This document shows, one piece after another, positions 1 to 8,724 of a stretch of DNA of 64,000 bases. The translations under genes were made by a program, and so were the position numbers. Within the stretch, counting starts at the first letter, position 1. Each line of letters starts with the position of its first letter. Location of the stretch: contig NZ_BMLV01000005.1 of the NCBI RefSeq assembly GCF_014645495.1, positions 182,578 through 246,577 on the forward strand, written 5' to 3'. The notes beneath the pieces were generated by a model. The model saw only the letters and a program-made list of their open reading frames with translations, was not told the DNA's origin and made no database searches. The DNA is from Cloacibacterium rupense. GTDB taxonomy: Bacteria > Bacteroidota > Bacteroidia > Flavobacteriales > Weeksellaceae.

Positions 1-21
1 AAAAAAATTAAAAATTTAATA

Positions 22-52
22 TTGCACAATAAATTAAAAGTTTTTATATTCG
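22..52 (+). promoter_or_regulatory. Promoter for the M43 protease gene
   Basis: A TTG at 22-24 and TATATTCG at 45-52, 20 bases apart, match the Bacteroidetes -33/-7 pattern (TTG, then TAnnTTTG or TAnnTTCG). Another -7 match, TAAATTTG at 85-92, lies only two bases before the start codon and fits less well. Inferred from motif only. Confidence 0.5.
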
Positions 53-94
53 CCTCACTAAAGAAAAATGTGTTAATTAAAAATTAAATTTGCT

Positions 95-1078
95 ATGAAA
101 AAATTTTTACTGGGTGCATTCACGCTAGGAATGTTAATGGCGTGTAACACCACATCAGAATCAACTGAAACTCTAAATGACGATGCTTTTACAGGTGTAG
201 CATCTAGAAAATCTTGTCCATCTGAAGAAATCAGATCAAACCTTCTTGCAAAAGATGCTGACGCAAAAGCCAGATATATTGCAATTGAAAACGGTACAGA
301 AAAATTCATTCAAGCGAGAAAGGCAGGCAGAGTAAACGCAGATGGAAGCATAGATATACCTGTAGTTGTTAATGTAATATACAAAACTGCAGCTGAAAAT
401 GTTTCTGATGCTAGAATTGCAGAACAAATTGCAATCCTAAATGCCGATTATGGTGGAACAAATACCGATGCTTCTAAAATTCCTTCAGAATTTTCTAGTG
501 TTAAAGCAGGTGATACTAAAGTAAGATTTCACTTAATTAAAACTGTAAGAAAATCAACTACCAAAACAAAATGGGGAACAAATGACGCCATGAAAAAGAC
601 TTCTACAGGAGGTATAAATGCAACAGACCCAACTCAATATTTTAACATATGGGTTGTAGGAAGCATGGGGGGCATTTTAGGATACGCTACTTTCCCTGAG
701 TCATCTGGTCTTTGGAATGATGGTGTAGTAATTGCTGCTCCTTATTTTGGACAAACAGGTGCCACCTCACCTTATAATTTAGGAAGAACTGCAACTCATG
801 AAGTTGGGCATTATCTTAATTTAAGACACATTTGGGGCGATGCTACATGCGGAAGTGACTTAGTAGCTGATACACCTACCCAAACTGGTGCAAACTATGG
901 AAAACCAACTTATCCATTGATGAATACTTGCGGTGGCGTATCTAGATCTGTAATGTTTATGAATTATATGGATTATGTAGATGACGCTGCAATGTTTATG
1001 TTTTCTGCTGGCCAAAAAGACAGAATGCAAGCTGTTTTAACTGCAACTGGTGCTAGAAAAGGATTAAGAAACTTATAA
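95..1078 (+). CDS. M43 (pappalysin/cytophagalysin) family zinc metalloprotease lipoprotein
   Basis: Predicted secreted, zinc-dependent endopeptidase of 327 residues. The N-terminus is a lipoprotein signal ending in a lipobox (LMAC, Cys about residue 17), so the protein should be anchored to a membrane, probably the outer one. The zinc motif HEVGHYLNLRH at residues 235-245 supplies three His ligands and the catalytic Glu236. It is followed by a Cys-containing loop and a Met-turn region (MNYMDY), as in bacterial M43 enzymes. Many M43 proteins carry a long propeptide and a T9SS tail; this one has neither, which fits export by the lipoprotein route. The gene stands alone and converges on an M1 peptidase with a shared terminator. 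Substrate unknown. Confidence 0.9.
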   Translation: MKKFLLGAFTLGMLMACNTTSESTETLNDDAFTGVASRKSCPSEEIRSNLLAKDADAKARYIAIENGTEKFIQARKAGRVNADGSIDIPVVVNVIYKTAAENVSDARIAEQIAILNADYGGTNTDASKIPSEFSSVKAGDTKVRFHLIKTVRKSTTKTKWGTNDAMKKTSTGGINATDPTQYFNIWVVGSMGGILGYATFPESSGLWNDGVVIAAPYFGQTGATSPYNLGRTATHEVGHYLNLRHIWGDATCGSDLVADTPTQTGANYGKPTYPLMNTCGGVSRSVMFMNYMDYVDDAAMFMFSAGQKDRMQAVLTATGARKGLRNL

Positions 1079-1096
1079 AATTTTTTAACAAACAAA

Positions 1097-1127
1097 AACT
1101 CCGAGAGATTTCTCGGAGTTTTTTTAT
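1097..1127. terminator. Bidirectional terminator
   Basis: A 10-bp perfect stem (1097-1106 with 1111-1120), loop GATT, flanked by A and T tracts on both sides. It lies between the convergent M43 and M1 protease genes and can serve both. Confidence 0.9.
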
Positions 1128-1129
1128 AT

Positions 1130-3334
1130 TTATTCTTTAGTAAAATCAAATTTTTGACCAACTTGCGAAAGAGTCATTGTTTTCTTGTCCTTACTAAACT
1201 GTAACTCTAGCCCTGCTGCTTCATAAACAAATTTATCATTTCCATCATATTCAAATTCTATTGTTTTTTGACCATCTGCCTGGCCCACCAATTTATTGTT
1301 TTCTACTTTGAAATTAATTTTAATTGGCAATTGTTTACTTCCATACACCCCAACATAATCTTGTAAATTAACCTTTTCTGTAACGGCAGTAGATTGCTCA
1401 GAAGATTTCCAAGAATTATTTTTTAAATCCACATCAGGAATTTTATTTTCAGGGTCTATCGTTACCGAATCTATTTCTTTAGTTGAATTCACATGGAAAG
1501 TCCAAGATTTATTACGTTTCCAAACTTCCACAGGAATTTTCACGACTTGTGTAGAGCCATCTTTAAATTTCATCTGAACAGTAGTAGGCATAGGCAGTTG
1601 ACCAATATTTTCTATGGTAACATTAGCGCCTTTTGCAAAATTTCCATCTATATATTTTACTCCTTTTACCGCTTGGTCTACTTTCCATTTATTAAAGAAC
1701 CAACCTCTCCAAAACCAATTGAGTTCTTCACCAGAAACATTTTCCATAGTATGAAAAAAATCCCAAGGTGTAGGATGCTTAAATGCCCATCTTTCGATGT
1801 AAGTTCTAAAAGCTTTGTCAAATTTTTCTGGACCTAAAACACTTTCCCTCAACACATAAAGTCCCAAACCTGGTTTCATATAAGCTAAAACCCCTATGCT
1901 ACCCTCCTTCATATTATCTGGGCCAGACATTACCGGCTCACTATTATCATTAAAAAACATAGAAGAAAGCCAAGAAATATTTTTCTTATTATAATATTCT
2001 CCATCATTGAAAGCTTCTGTGGATAATTCATTGATAAAAGTATTGAACCCTTCATCCATCCAAGCAAAAAGCCTTTCATTAGAACCTACCACCATCGGAA
2101 ACCAATTATGTCCAAATTCGTGGTCTGTAACTCCCCAAAGTTCCTCTCCTGCAGATTGGTAATTACAAAATACGATTCCTGGATACTCCATTCCTCCTTC
2201 ATTGCCTGCAACATTAGTTGCTGCAGGATAGGTGTATTCATACCATTTTTTAGAATAATGCTCTATAGATGCTTTGGTATATTCTGTAGACCTTCCCCAA
2301 GCTTCTTGGCCTGCACTTTCTATAGGATATGCAGAAATTGCAAGCGATTTTTTGCCACTTGGTAAATTAATCCTAGCAGCATCTATAATAAAGGCTGAAG
2401 ATGAAGCCCAAGAAAAATCTCTAGCTTGATTAATTTTAAATTTCCAAGTTTTTGTACCTGAAGCCGTGTTTTTCCCTAGAGCAGATTCTGGACGAATCAT
2501 TACCGTTTTATCACTATTTTTAGCTTGTTCCCAAAGCTTATTTTGCTCCTTAGAATAGACTTCGCCAGCATTCAGAAGTTCGCCAGAAGCTACCACATAG
2601 TGATTGGCTGGCACTGTAATATTGGCAGTGATATTTCCGTATTCTAAATAAAACTCAGACGCTCCTAAATAAGGCATTGTGTTCCACCCTAAGACATCAT
2701 CATAAACACACATTCTAGGATACCATTGTGCAATGGTAAAAATTTTACCATTTTTAGTATCTAAAACTCCCATTCTGTCTGAGCCATATTTTGGTGAAAC
2801 AAAAGAATATTCGATTTTGATTTTAGCAATTCCTCCGTTAGATTTAAGCCCTTTCGGAAGGTCTATCTGCATTCTGGTATCAGAGATAGTATATTTCACC
2901 TCTGCACCATCAATTTTTACAGATTTTATTTTGTAACCCCCATCTAATTCTTCACCGTGCGCACCATTTCTGCTTCCATACATTGGGATTATTGCATTCC
3001 CTCTAGAATCTTTAGCAAAAAGATTTTGGTCTAGTTGTAACCAAAGAAAACCTAATTGGTCTGGACTGTTATTGGTGTAAGTGATTTCAGACGTTCCTGT
3101 GATTTCGTTTTTAGCATCATTAAGAGATACATTAAGTACATAATCAGCAGAATTTTGCCAGTATTTATGCCCTGGTTGCCCACTTGCAGACCTAGTTTCT
3201 GTACCTGTAGAAGGATAAAAAAATGGCTTAAAAGCTTCGTTGTAATCATACTTTGGAGCCTCTTGTGCATAAACCCCAGAGGTAAACGCGAAAACAGCCA
3301 TTGCCGTAATCAGTTTGGGAAATTTAAAATTCAT
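1130..3334 (-). CDS. M1 family aminopeptidase, secreted
   Basis: Gluzincin aminopeptidase of 734 residues with a signal peptide (about residues 1-23, ending VYAQ). The catalytic signature HEFGH is at residues 405-409, and the third zinc ligand, the Glu of WMDE, follows after 18 residues, exactly as in M1 enzymes. The substrate-binding exopeptidase motif appears as GGMEYP about 30 residues earlier, the equivalent of GAMEN. A C-terminal beta domain follows the peptidase domain. The family removes N-terminal residues from peptides; here it should act in the periplasm or outside the cell on peptides for nutrition. Transcribed alone. Exact specificity cannot be read from the sequence. Confidence 0.93.
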   Translation of the reverse strand: MNFKFPKLITAMAVFAFTSGVYAQEAPKYDYNEAFKPFFYPSTGTETRSASGQPGHKYWQNSADYVLNVSLNDAKNEITGTSEITYTNNSPDQLGFLWLQLDQNLFAKDSRGNAIIPMYGSRNGAHGEELDGGYKIKSVKIDGAEVKYTISDTRMQIDLPKGLKSNGGIAKIKIEYSFVSPKYGSDRMGVLDTKNGKIFTIAQWYPRMCVYDDVLGWNTMPYLGASEFYLEYGNITANITVPANHYVVASGELLNAGEVYSKEQNKLWEQAKNSDKTVMIRPESALGKNTASGTKTWKFKINQARDFSWASSSAFIIDAARINLPSGKKSLAISAYPIESAGQEAWGRSTEYTKASIEHYSKKWYEYTYPAATNVAGNEGGMEYPGIVFCNYQSAGEELWGVTDHEFGHNWFPMVVGSNERLFAWMDEGFNTFINELSTEAFNDGEYYNKKNISWLSSMFFNDNSEPVMSGPDNMKEGSIGVLAYMKPGLGLYVLRESVLGPEKFDKAFRTYIERWAFKHPTPWDFFHTMENVSGEELNWFWRGWFFNKWKVDQAVKGVKYIDGNFAKGANVTIENIGQLPMPTTVQMKFKDGSTQVVKIPVEVWKRNKSWTFHVNSTKEIDSVTIDPENKIPDVDLKNNSWKSSEQSTAVTEKVNLQDYVGVYGSKQLPIKINFKVENNKLVGQADGQKTIEFEYDGNDKFVYEAAGLELQFSKDKKTMTLSQVGQKFDFTKE

Positions 3335-3489
3335 TGAAAGTTCTTTTTGAATTGGTATTATATTTATACTTAACTGTTACAAATATCAAAAAGAAAATTC
3401 AAATTATTTATATATAATTCGATAAATTTCAAGTTTTTAAATAAATTTTAAATTCTAGAACCTCACTAATTTCTAAATCTAAGAAAATT

Positions 3490-6324
3490 TTAATTACGAG
3501 TTTTTAAGAGAATCCATCCAGTTCTGGTGTAATTATTTTGTATTTCTATAACATACCAATATGTATCAGAAGGAAGCGTTCTTCCTAAATAAAAACCATC
3601 CCAATTGAATTTAGAAATGTCTTCTGTATAAAACACTTTTTTGCCATACCTATCATAGATTGCCAACTTAGCATTTTTGAAATATTCTATATTTCCTACC
3701 TTCCAAACATCATTGAAACTATCTTGATTAGGTGTAATTACATTTGGAATAAATAAAACGGCAGATTGTGCAACAGCAGTACAAGAATTGGTTTGAGATT
3801 TTACAAAAATTTGATAAATCCCAGCTTTTAAATTGGTGAAAATATTACTGGTTTGCCAATTTACATTATCTAAAGAATAAAAATACGGTGGATTACCTCC
3901 TTCTGCTGAAATCTCCAAAAAGTTTTCTCCACTTTTTATATTGGTAATATTTGGAGTGACTCCATTTACGACTTCCACGGTTTGTTCTGCTGTACAACCA
4001 TTACTGCTTGTAAGTTTCACGGTATATTTCCCTGCAGATGTTAAGGTAATTTTTTGAGAATATTGAGGTGGTATAGTATTCCATTCATAAGCTGAAAACC
4101 CACCTCCCGCGTCTAAAGTTACAGTACCACCATCACAAATGGATTTGTTTTCTAAAACATCTGAATGTGGCGCTGGCAATACAGTTACCACAATTTCTGC
4201 TCTTGCACTTTCACAAGTTCCATTATTCTGAGAAACCCAAAAAGAAAAATTACCTGCTTGTACTGTGCTAGGAATCGGCGCTACAGATGTTCCTGCTCCA
4301 CCAATTTGAGATGAATACCAAAGTAGATTATTTCCTATAGCTGATAACGCTGAAGCGGTATAATTCTGACAAATTTGATAATTGGTAACCAAAGGAGGAT
4401 TTGGGTTCGCTAAAATAGAAACTTTGATTTGTGCTCGTGGACTTTCGCAACCATTAACATTTTGAGAAACCCAATAATAAAAATCTCCAATTTGAGTAGT
4501 ACTAGGAATAGGAGCATTAGGGCTACCAGTACCTCCAACTTGAGAAGTGTACCATTGCAAATTCCTCCCTGTAGCGGTTAATGCTGATGCAGTAGAATTT
4601 TGACAGAATTGAACATCAACAACTTGTGGAGCCGCAGGAATTGGAAAAATCGTCACAGTGATTTTTGCTCTAGGACTTTCACAACCATTGACCGATTGAG
4701 AAACCCAATAAGAAAAATTTCCTACTTGAGTTGTATCTGGAGTTGGCGCTGTAGCACTTCCTGTTCCACCAGTTGAAGAATTATACCAAAGTAAATTATT
4801 TCCTATAGCTGTTAAAGGTGACGCCGATGCGTTATGACAATACTGAATATCTGAAACCTGAGGTGCATTTGGATTAGCTAAAACCGTAACTTTAATTTCT
4901 GCTCTTGCACTTTCGCAAGTTCCATTATTCTGAGAAACCCAAAAAGAAAATGTACCAACCTGAGACGTATCTGGCGTAGGTGCTGTAGAAGACCCCGTTC
5001 CGCCAGTTGAAGAAGAATACCATAATAAATTGCTTCCATTAGCGGTGAGTTGATTTGCTGTAGAATTTTGACAATATTGATAATTACTGACTAATGGCGC
5101 TGTAGGTATGGAAATAATATTTACTGTAATTTTAGTTCGCGAACTTTCGCAACCGTTTACTGTTTCTGTAACCCAATAATCTTTAGAACCAACTACAGAA
5201 GTATCTACAACTGGTGGTAAAGTATCTGGAATTCCTCCGATGGCAGAAGTGTACCATAAAATTTCTTTGCCAGAAATTGAAATAGAATTCCCAGTAGAAT
5301 TCTGACAAAAATTAAAAATTTTAGGCAACGGCGCAGCAGGATAACCCAAAACAATAGCCTTATAATTAGAAGAATACACTCTACAAGTTACTGTATTAAT
5401 ATTGGTAGATTCACCTACAATAAATCTGTACAAATCATTATTTTGATATGAACCAGCAGCAATATTGATAGTAGGATTGGTAGTTGCAGATGTAAGATCT
5501 ATCCAAGTATTTCCTCCGTTTATACTTTTTTGCCAAATATAGTTAGGGTTAGTATAAGTGCCAGCACTTATTTGTGCTGTTAGTTGAAATCCCAGAGAAT
5601 TGTCACAAACACCTGTTGTAAAAACATCAATCGAAGTAGAAACAGAGGTAGCTGGACCGCACGGACTAAAACTAATATCATCTATTGCAAGGTCATTGCC
5701 ATTTCCTCCCTCCGCATTATTGATTAAAACCACATCTACTTCTGAAGAAGCTGGATCAGATTTAAAATCTAAATAAAAATTTCGCCAAAACTCGCCATTT
5801 TCTTCTCTTAAATCACCTGTAGAAACGCTTCCTAAAATAGTGCCACTTGTACTTCTAATCTGAAATGTGACATTTGGTTTTTTGACATTTGCGCCAGCTC
5901 TATGAATATTTAAAATCCAAGCAGAAAATCGATAAACTTGATTAGAACACAAATTAGAAACCCTTCTTCTATAAAATTCACCTGGTGTATAACTGGCATT
6001 CACCAAAAGCATATTGCCATAAGTTCCAGAGGCATCATTAGTATGATCTAGGGATTTCTGCCAACCCCAACTAAGATATTCTGTAGAATTGGTAATCGTA
6101 TAAAATCCATCATCAGGTGGTATTTTAGGAGAATAAATATAATTGGTGAATGCTGGTGGAACCAATGCAGGAGAAACCACTTGTAATGGTGTAGTTACAC
6201 TACCGAAATCTTCCGTAAAAATAGGCGCTCCAAAAGACCCGCCACAAGATTGCGCAGAAAATCTACTTAGAAACAACAAAAATATGAGTAAAAAAAATCC
6301 TAGCTCTCTACGAATCAATTTCAT
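3490..6324 (-). CDS. T9SS type B sorting domain surface protein with five Ig-like repeats
   Basis: Large secreted protein of 944 residues. A signal peptide (residues 1-24) is followed by an N-terminal beta domain resembling carbohydrate-binding or MAM-like modules (it ends in DLAIDDISFSPC), then five tandem repeats of about 78 residues, a further Ig/PKD-like module, and a C-terminal gliding-motility-associated domain (VITPNQDSFNDVW ... YDRYGKKVF ... WDGFYLGRTLPSDTYWY). The last domain is the type B signal for the type IX secretion system, so the protein should be exported to the cell surface or medium. Each repeat has a pair of Cys residues, one early (CQN) and one late (GCES or TCES), probably disulphide-bonded. 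No catalytic domain is visible; an adhesin or matrix role is inference. Confidence 0.9.
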   Translation of the reverse strand: MKLIRRELGFFLLIFLLFLSRFSAQSCGGSFGAPIFTEDFGSVTTPLQVVSPALVPPAFTNYIYSPKIPPDDGFYTITNSTEYLSWGWQKSLDHTNDASGTYGNMLLVNASYTPGEFYRRRVSNLCSNQVYRFSAWILNIHRAGANVKKPNVTFQIRSTSGTILGSVSTGDLREENGEFWRNFYLDFKSDPASSEVDVVLINNAEGGNGNDLAIDDISFSPCGPATSVSTSIDVFTTGVCDNSLGFQLTAQISAGTYTNPNYIWQKSINGGNTWIDLTSATTNPTINIAAGSYQNNDLYRFIVGESTNINTVTCRVYSSNYKAIVLGYPAAPLPKIFNFCQNSTGNSISISGKEILWYTSAIGGIPDTLPPVVDTSVVGSKDYWVTETVNGCESSRTKITVNIISIPTAPLVSNYQYCQNSTANQLTANGSNLLWYSSSTGGTGSSTAPTPDTSQVGTFSFWVSQNNGTCESARAEIKVTVLANPNAPQVSDIQYCHNASASPLTAIGNNLLWYNSSTGGTGSATAPTPDTTQVGNFSYWVSQSVNGCESPRAKITVTIFPIPAAPQVVDVQFCQNSTASALTATGRNLQWYTSQVGGTGSPNAPIPSTTQIGDFYYWVSQNVNGCESPRAQIKVSILANPNPPLVTNYQICQNYTASALSAIGNNLLWYSSQIGGAGTSVAPIPSTVQAGNFSFWVSQNNGTCESARAEIVVTVLPAPHSDVLENKSICDGGTVTLDAGGGFSAYEWNTIPPQYSQKITLTSAGKYTVKLTSSNGCTAEQTVEVVNGVTPNITNIKSGENFLEISAEGGNPPYFYSLDNVNWQTSNIFTNLKAGIYQIFVKSQTNSCTAVAQSAVLFIPNVITPNQDSFNDVWKVGNIEYFKNAKLAIYDRYGKKVFYTEDISKFNWDGFYLGRTLPSDTYWYVIEIQNNYTRTGWILLKTRN
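4165..5337 (-). repeat. Five in-frame repeats of about 234 bp
   Basis: The coding sequence of the T9SS protein holds five tandem units of about 78 codons. Each carries an early CQN or CHN, a LLWY or LQWY block, GGxG, a PxPxT block, a YWVSQ or FWVSQ block and a final CES. The first unit is the most divergent; units 2 to 5 are closest. Boundaries are approximate. Confidence 0.85.
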
Positions 6325-6361
6325 TGTCTTATTTTGAGACTATAAAAATAGTCTTTTTAAA

Positions 6362-6389
6362 TTAAAAATCCCGAAAATATTTTCGGGAT
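6362..6389 (-). terminator. Terminator of the SDR gene
   Basis: A 10-bp perfect stem (6368-6377 with 6380-6389) followed on the minus strand by a T-rich run. It lies eight bases after the stop codon of the reductase gene. Confidence 0.85.
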
Positions 6390-6397
6390 CAAATGTA

Positions 6398-7279
6398 CTA
6401 AGAATTTTTCTTTGCTTTTATCATCATTTCTAACATATCCCACATTTCTTGCGGAATTTGTTCAAGCATATTAAATTCGCCAGCTCCTTGTAACCATTCT
6501 CCACCATCTATTGTAACCACTTCTCCGTTTACATAAGCCGAAAAATCAGAAACCAAATATGCCGCTAAATTGGCTAATTCCTGATGCTCTCCTACTCTTC
6601 TGAGTGGAACTTTTTTTCTCATATCGAATTTCTCTGCCAAATCTCCGGGCAATAATCTTTCCCAAGCTCCTTTTGTAGGAAATGGTCCAGGTGCAATGGC
6701 ATTAAATCTAATATTGTATTTCGCCCATTCTACCGCTAAACTTCTAGTCATTGCAAGTACTCCTGCTTTAGCACACGCCGAAGGAACTACATACGCAGAG
6801 CCCGTCCAAGCGTAGGTGGTAACAATATTAAGTACCGTACCAGGAATTTTGTTTTCAATCCAATATTTTCCAACAGAAAGAGTACAGTTTTTAGTTCCTT
6901 TCAATACTATATCCAAAATAGAATCAAAGGCTGAATGCGTTAATCTTTCGGTAGGTGAAATAAAATTTCCTGCTGCATTATTTAGTAAAATATCTATTCT
7001 CCCAAATTCTTTAATAGCAGCATCTTTCATGGCTTCTACCTCCTCCCAATTTCTTACATCACAAGAAACACAAAGTACTTTTCCGCCAGTTTGTTCTTCT
7101 AATTCTGCTGCAGTTGCTTGTAATTTTTCTAAATTTCTGGAAGTGATGACTACTTTAGCTCCCGATTGAAGAAAATATTTGGTCATAGCTTTTCCAAGAC
7201 CGCTTCCGCCACCTGTTACAATGATTACCTTATCTTTTAATGCGTCTTCACGAAGCATTGGTTGAGTATATAAATTCAT
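6398..7279 (-). CDS. 2,4-dienoyl-CoA reductase-like SDR oxidoreductase
   Basis: Short-chain dehydrogenase/reductase of 293 residues with a Rossmann NAD(P) site (TGGGSGLG, residues 22-29) and the NAAG motif (101-104). The usual YxxxK catalytic Tyr is absent: residue 167 is Ser. Tyr156 lies 15 residues before Lys171, the same spacing as Tyr199/Lys214 of mitochondrial DECR1. The surrounding sequence (GSAYVVPSACAKAG, PGPFPTKGA, VNGEVVTIDGGEW, and an EFN motif near the end) follows that family closely. The likely role is NADPH-dependent reduction of 2,4-dienoyl-CoA during beta-oxidation of unsaturated fatty acids in the cytosol. Assignment from remembered family features; activity not proven. Confidence 0.85.
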   Translation of the reverse strand: MNLYTQPMLREDALKDKVIIVTGGGSGLGKAMTKYFLQSGAKVVITSRNLEKLQATAAELEEQTGGKVLCVSCDVRNWEEVEAMKDAAIKEFGRIDILLNNAAGNFISPTERLTHSAFDSILDIVLKGTKNCTLSVGKYWIENKIPGTVLNIVTTYAWTGSAYVVPSACAKAGVLAMTRSLAVEWAKYNIRFNAIAPGPFPTKGAWERLLPGDLAEKFDMRKKVPLRRVGEHQELANLAAYLVSDFSAYVNGEVVTIDGGEWLQGAGEFNMLEQIPQEMWDMLEMMIKAKKNS

Positions 7280-7348
7280 TTTAAATTTAATTTAAATTAG
7301 GTTTTAAAAATAATCATTATTTAATAGTTTCAAGAAATTAATTGAATG

Positions 7349-7993
7349 TTATGAATAAGTTTTTGAAGTTTTCAAAATTCCTTTTACCAATAAAACTTGA
7401 GCCAAAACATAAGTAATCATGACCAATAGATTAAGCAACAAAGAAGAGTTCACAAATAGATTAACAGACAAAACACTATCTGAAATCACAAAAAACAACG
7501 CTCCAACTATCAGTAATTTTTCTTGAGTTTTAATACTGAAATAAAGCATCATAGAAATGATAATTCCATAAATAATGACTGGAATTTTCATTTCATTAAG
7601 ATGAGGAAACAAAAACGAAAGTAATGATACCAAATATAACAATAGCACTACAACTACCCCAACTGAAACTCTACTCAAATCTCTTTTTTTGAAACTTATG
7701 ATATAGAAAATATGTGCCAATAAAAAACTTCCTAACCCTAATAAAAAACCTGATGTAAGCAATAAAAAGAAATCTCCTAAAAAACTAAAAATGAGTCCTA
7801 AAATAAAAAAAAGGTCTAACTTAATTTGGTGAAATTTCGCTTCCGAAAAATAAATGAATAGCAAAACAGGCATTAATAAATTTTTAGAAATGAATCTAAA
7901 ATTGGTTTTATCTAGATAAATAAAAAGTAAATCAGCCAAAAACAATAGGCTAAGTAATGAATAAAGAAATTTTATTTTAATAGATGAATTCAT
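7349..7993 (-). CDS. YhhN/TMEM86 family membrane protein (lysoplasmalogenase-like)
   Basis: Polytopic inner-membrane protein of 214 residues with about seven or eight hydrophobic segments. The conserved acidic signatures of the YhhN family are visible: GDFFLLL around residue 73 and SDSVLSVNLF around residue 170. In animals this family includes lysoplasmalogenases that cleave the vinyl-ether bond of lysoplasmalogens; the bacterial function is less certain. The gene stands between the SDR and a divergent nitroreductase. Confidence 0.75.
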   Translation of the reverse strand: MNSSIKIKFLYSLLSLLFLADLLFIYLDKTNFRFISKNLLMPVLLFIYFSEAKFHQIKLDLFFILGLIFSFLGDFFLLLTSGFLLGLGSFLLAHIFYIISFKKRDLSRVSVGVVVVLLLYLVSLLSFLFPHLNEMKIPVIIYGIIISMMLYFSIKTQEKLLIVGALFFVISDSVLSVNLFVNSSLLLNLLVMITYVLAQVLLVKGILKTSKTYS

Positions 7994-8073
7994 TTTTGTT
8001 TTTTCGCTAATGTACTTATTAAAAATATTTTTAAAGAATAAATGAATAAATTTGTCGTCAAAATATTTGAAAT

Positions 8074-8676
8074 ATGAGTTTTATAGAATTAATGCAGCAG
8101 AGATACACCACTAAAAAATACAACCCTACTGAAAAAATAAGTTCAGAAAAAATAGAACAACTGAAACAAATCCTTCAGCTTTCACCTTCTTCCATCAACA
8201 GCCAGCCTTGGAAATTTATTTTTGTAGAAAACCAAGAATTAAAAGCTCAATTGGCAGAGGTCTCTCGCCATAATACAGAGAGAGTGCTTCAATGCAGTCA
8301 TTTGGTGGTTTTTAACGTTGTGAATAATTTAGAATTTTTCGAGAAACAAATCTCAGAAAATCTACCAGAAGGCGCTGTAAATTACTACAAAACCTATCTA
8401 AAACCTAGACCAGAAGAAGAAATAAAATCTTGGATGAAAAACCAAATCTATATTTCTCTGGGTGTATTTCTTACCGCTTGTACATCGATGGAGATAGACG
8501 CCACCCCAATGGAAGGTATTGAAAATGAAAAATATACAGAAATTTTAGGTCTAGAAAATCATTTCACCACTTTTGCAGTTTGTATAGGAAAAAGAGATGT
8601 TGAAGACAGCAACCAACCAAAATTTAACCCGAAAAGAAGAGTAGCGATGGAGAAAATTATTACTGAAATCAAATAA
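8074..8676 (+). CDS. Nitroreductase family protein (NAD(P)H-dependent, FMN)
   Basis: Protein of 200 residues, the usual length for an NfsB-like nitroreductase. The N-terminal FMN-phosphate segment (QQRYTTKKY) and the SPSSINSQPW motif (around residues 36-45) are typical, as is the late FAVCIGKRD strand. Such enzymes are homodimers that reduce nitroaromatics, quinones or flavins with NAD(P)H; the physiological substrate cannot be told. Single gene with its own terminator, convergent with the M16 protease gene. Confidence 0.88.
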   Translation: MSFIELMQQRYTTKKYNPTEKISSEKIEQLKQILQLSPSSINSQPWKFIFVENQELKAQLAEVSRHNTERVLQCSHLVVFNVVNNLEFFEKQISENLPEGAVNYYKTYLKPRPEEEIKSWMKNQIYISLGVFLTACTSMEIDATPMEGIENEKYTEILGLENHFTTFAVCIGKRDVEDSNQPKFNPKRRVAMEKIITEIK

Positions 8677-8679
8677 AAA

Positions 8680-8705
8680 AGACCGCAAAATCTGCGGTCT
8701 TCCTT
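8680..8705. terminator. Terminator between nitroreductase and M16 protease genes
   Basis: An 8-bp stem (8680-8687 with 8693-8700). The A run on its left gives a T tract when read from the minus strand, so it is stronger for the M16 protease gene than for the nitroreductase gene. Confidence 0.8.
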
Positions 8706-8724
8706 ATTTTATTTACCTAAAAAA

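Noticed and set aside
6398-7279. SDR gene as an inactive enzyme
   Set aside because: The missing YxxxK Tyr is explained by the DECR-type arrangement, which uses Tyr156.
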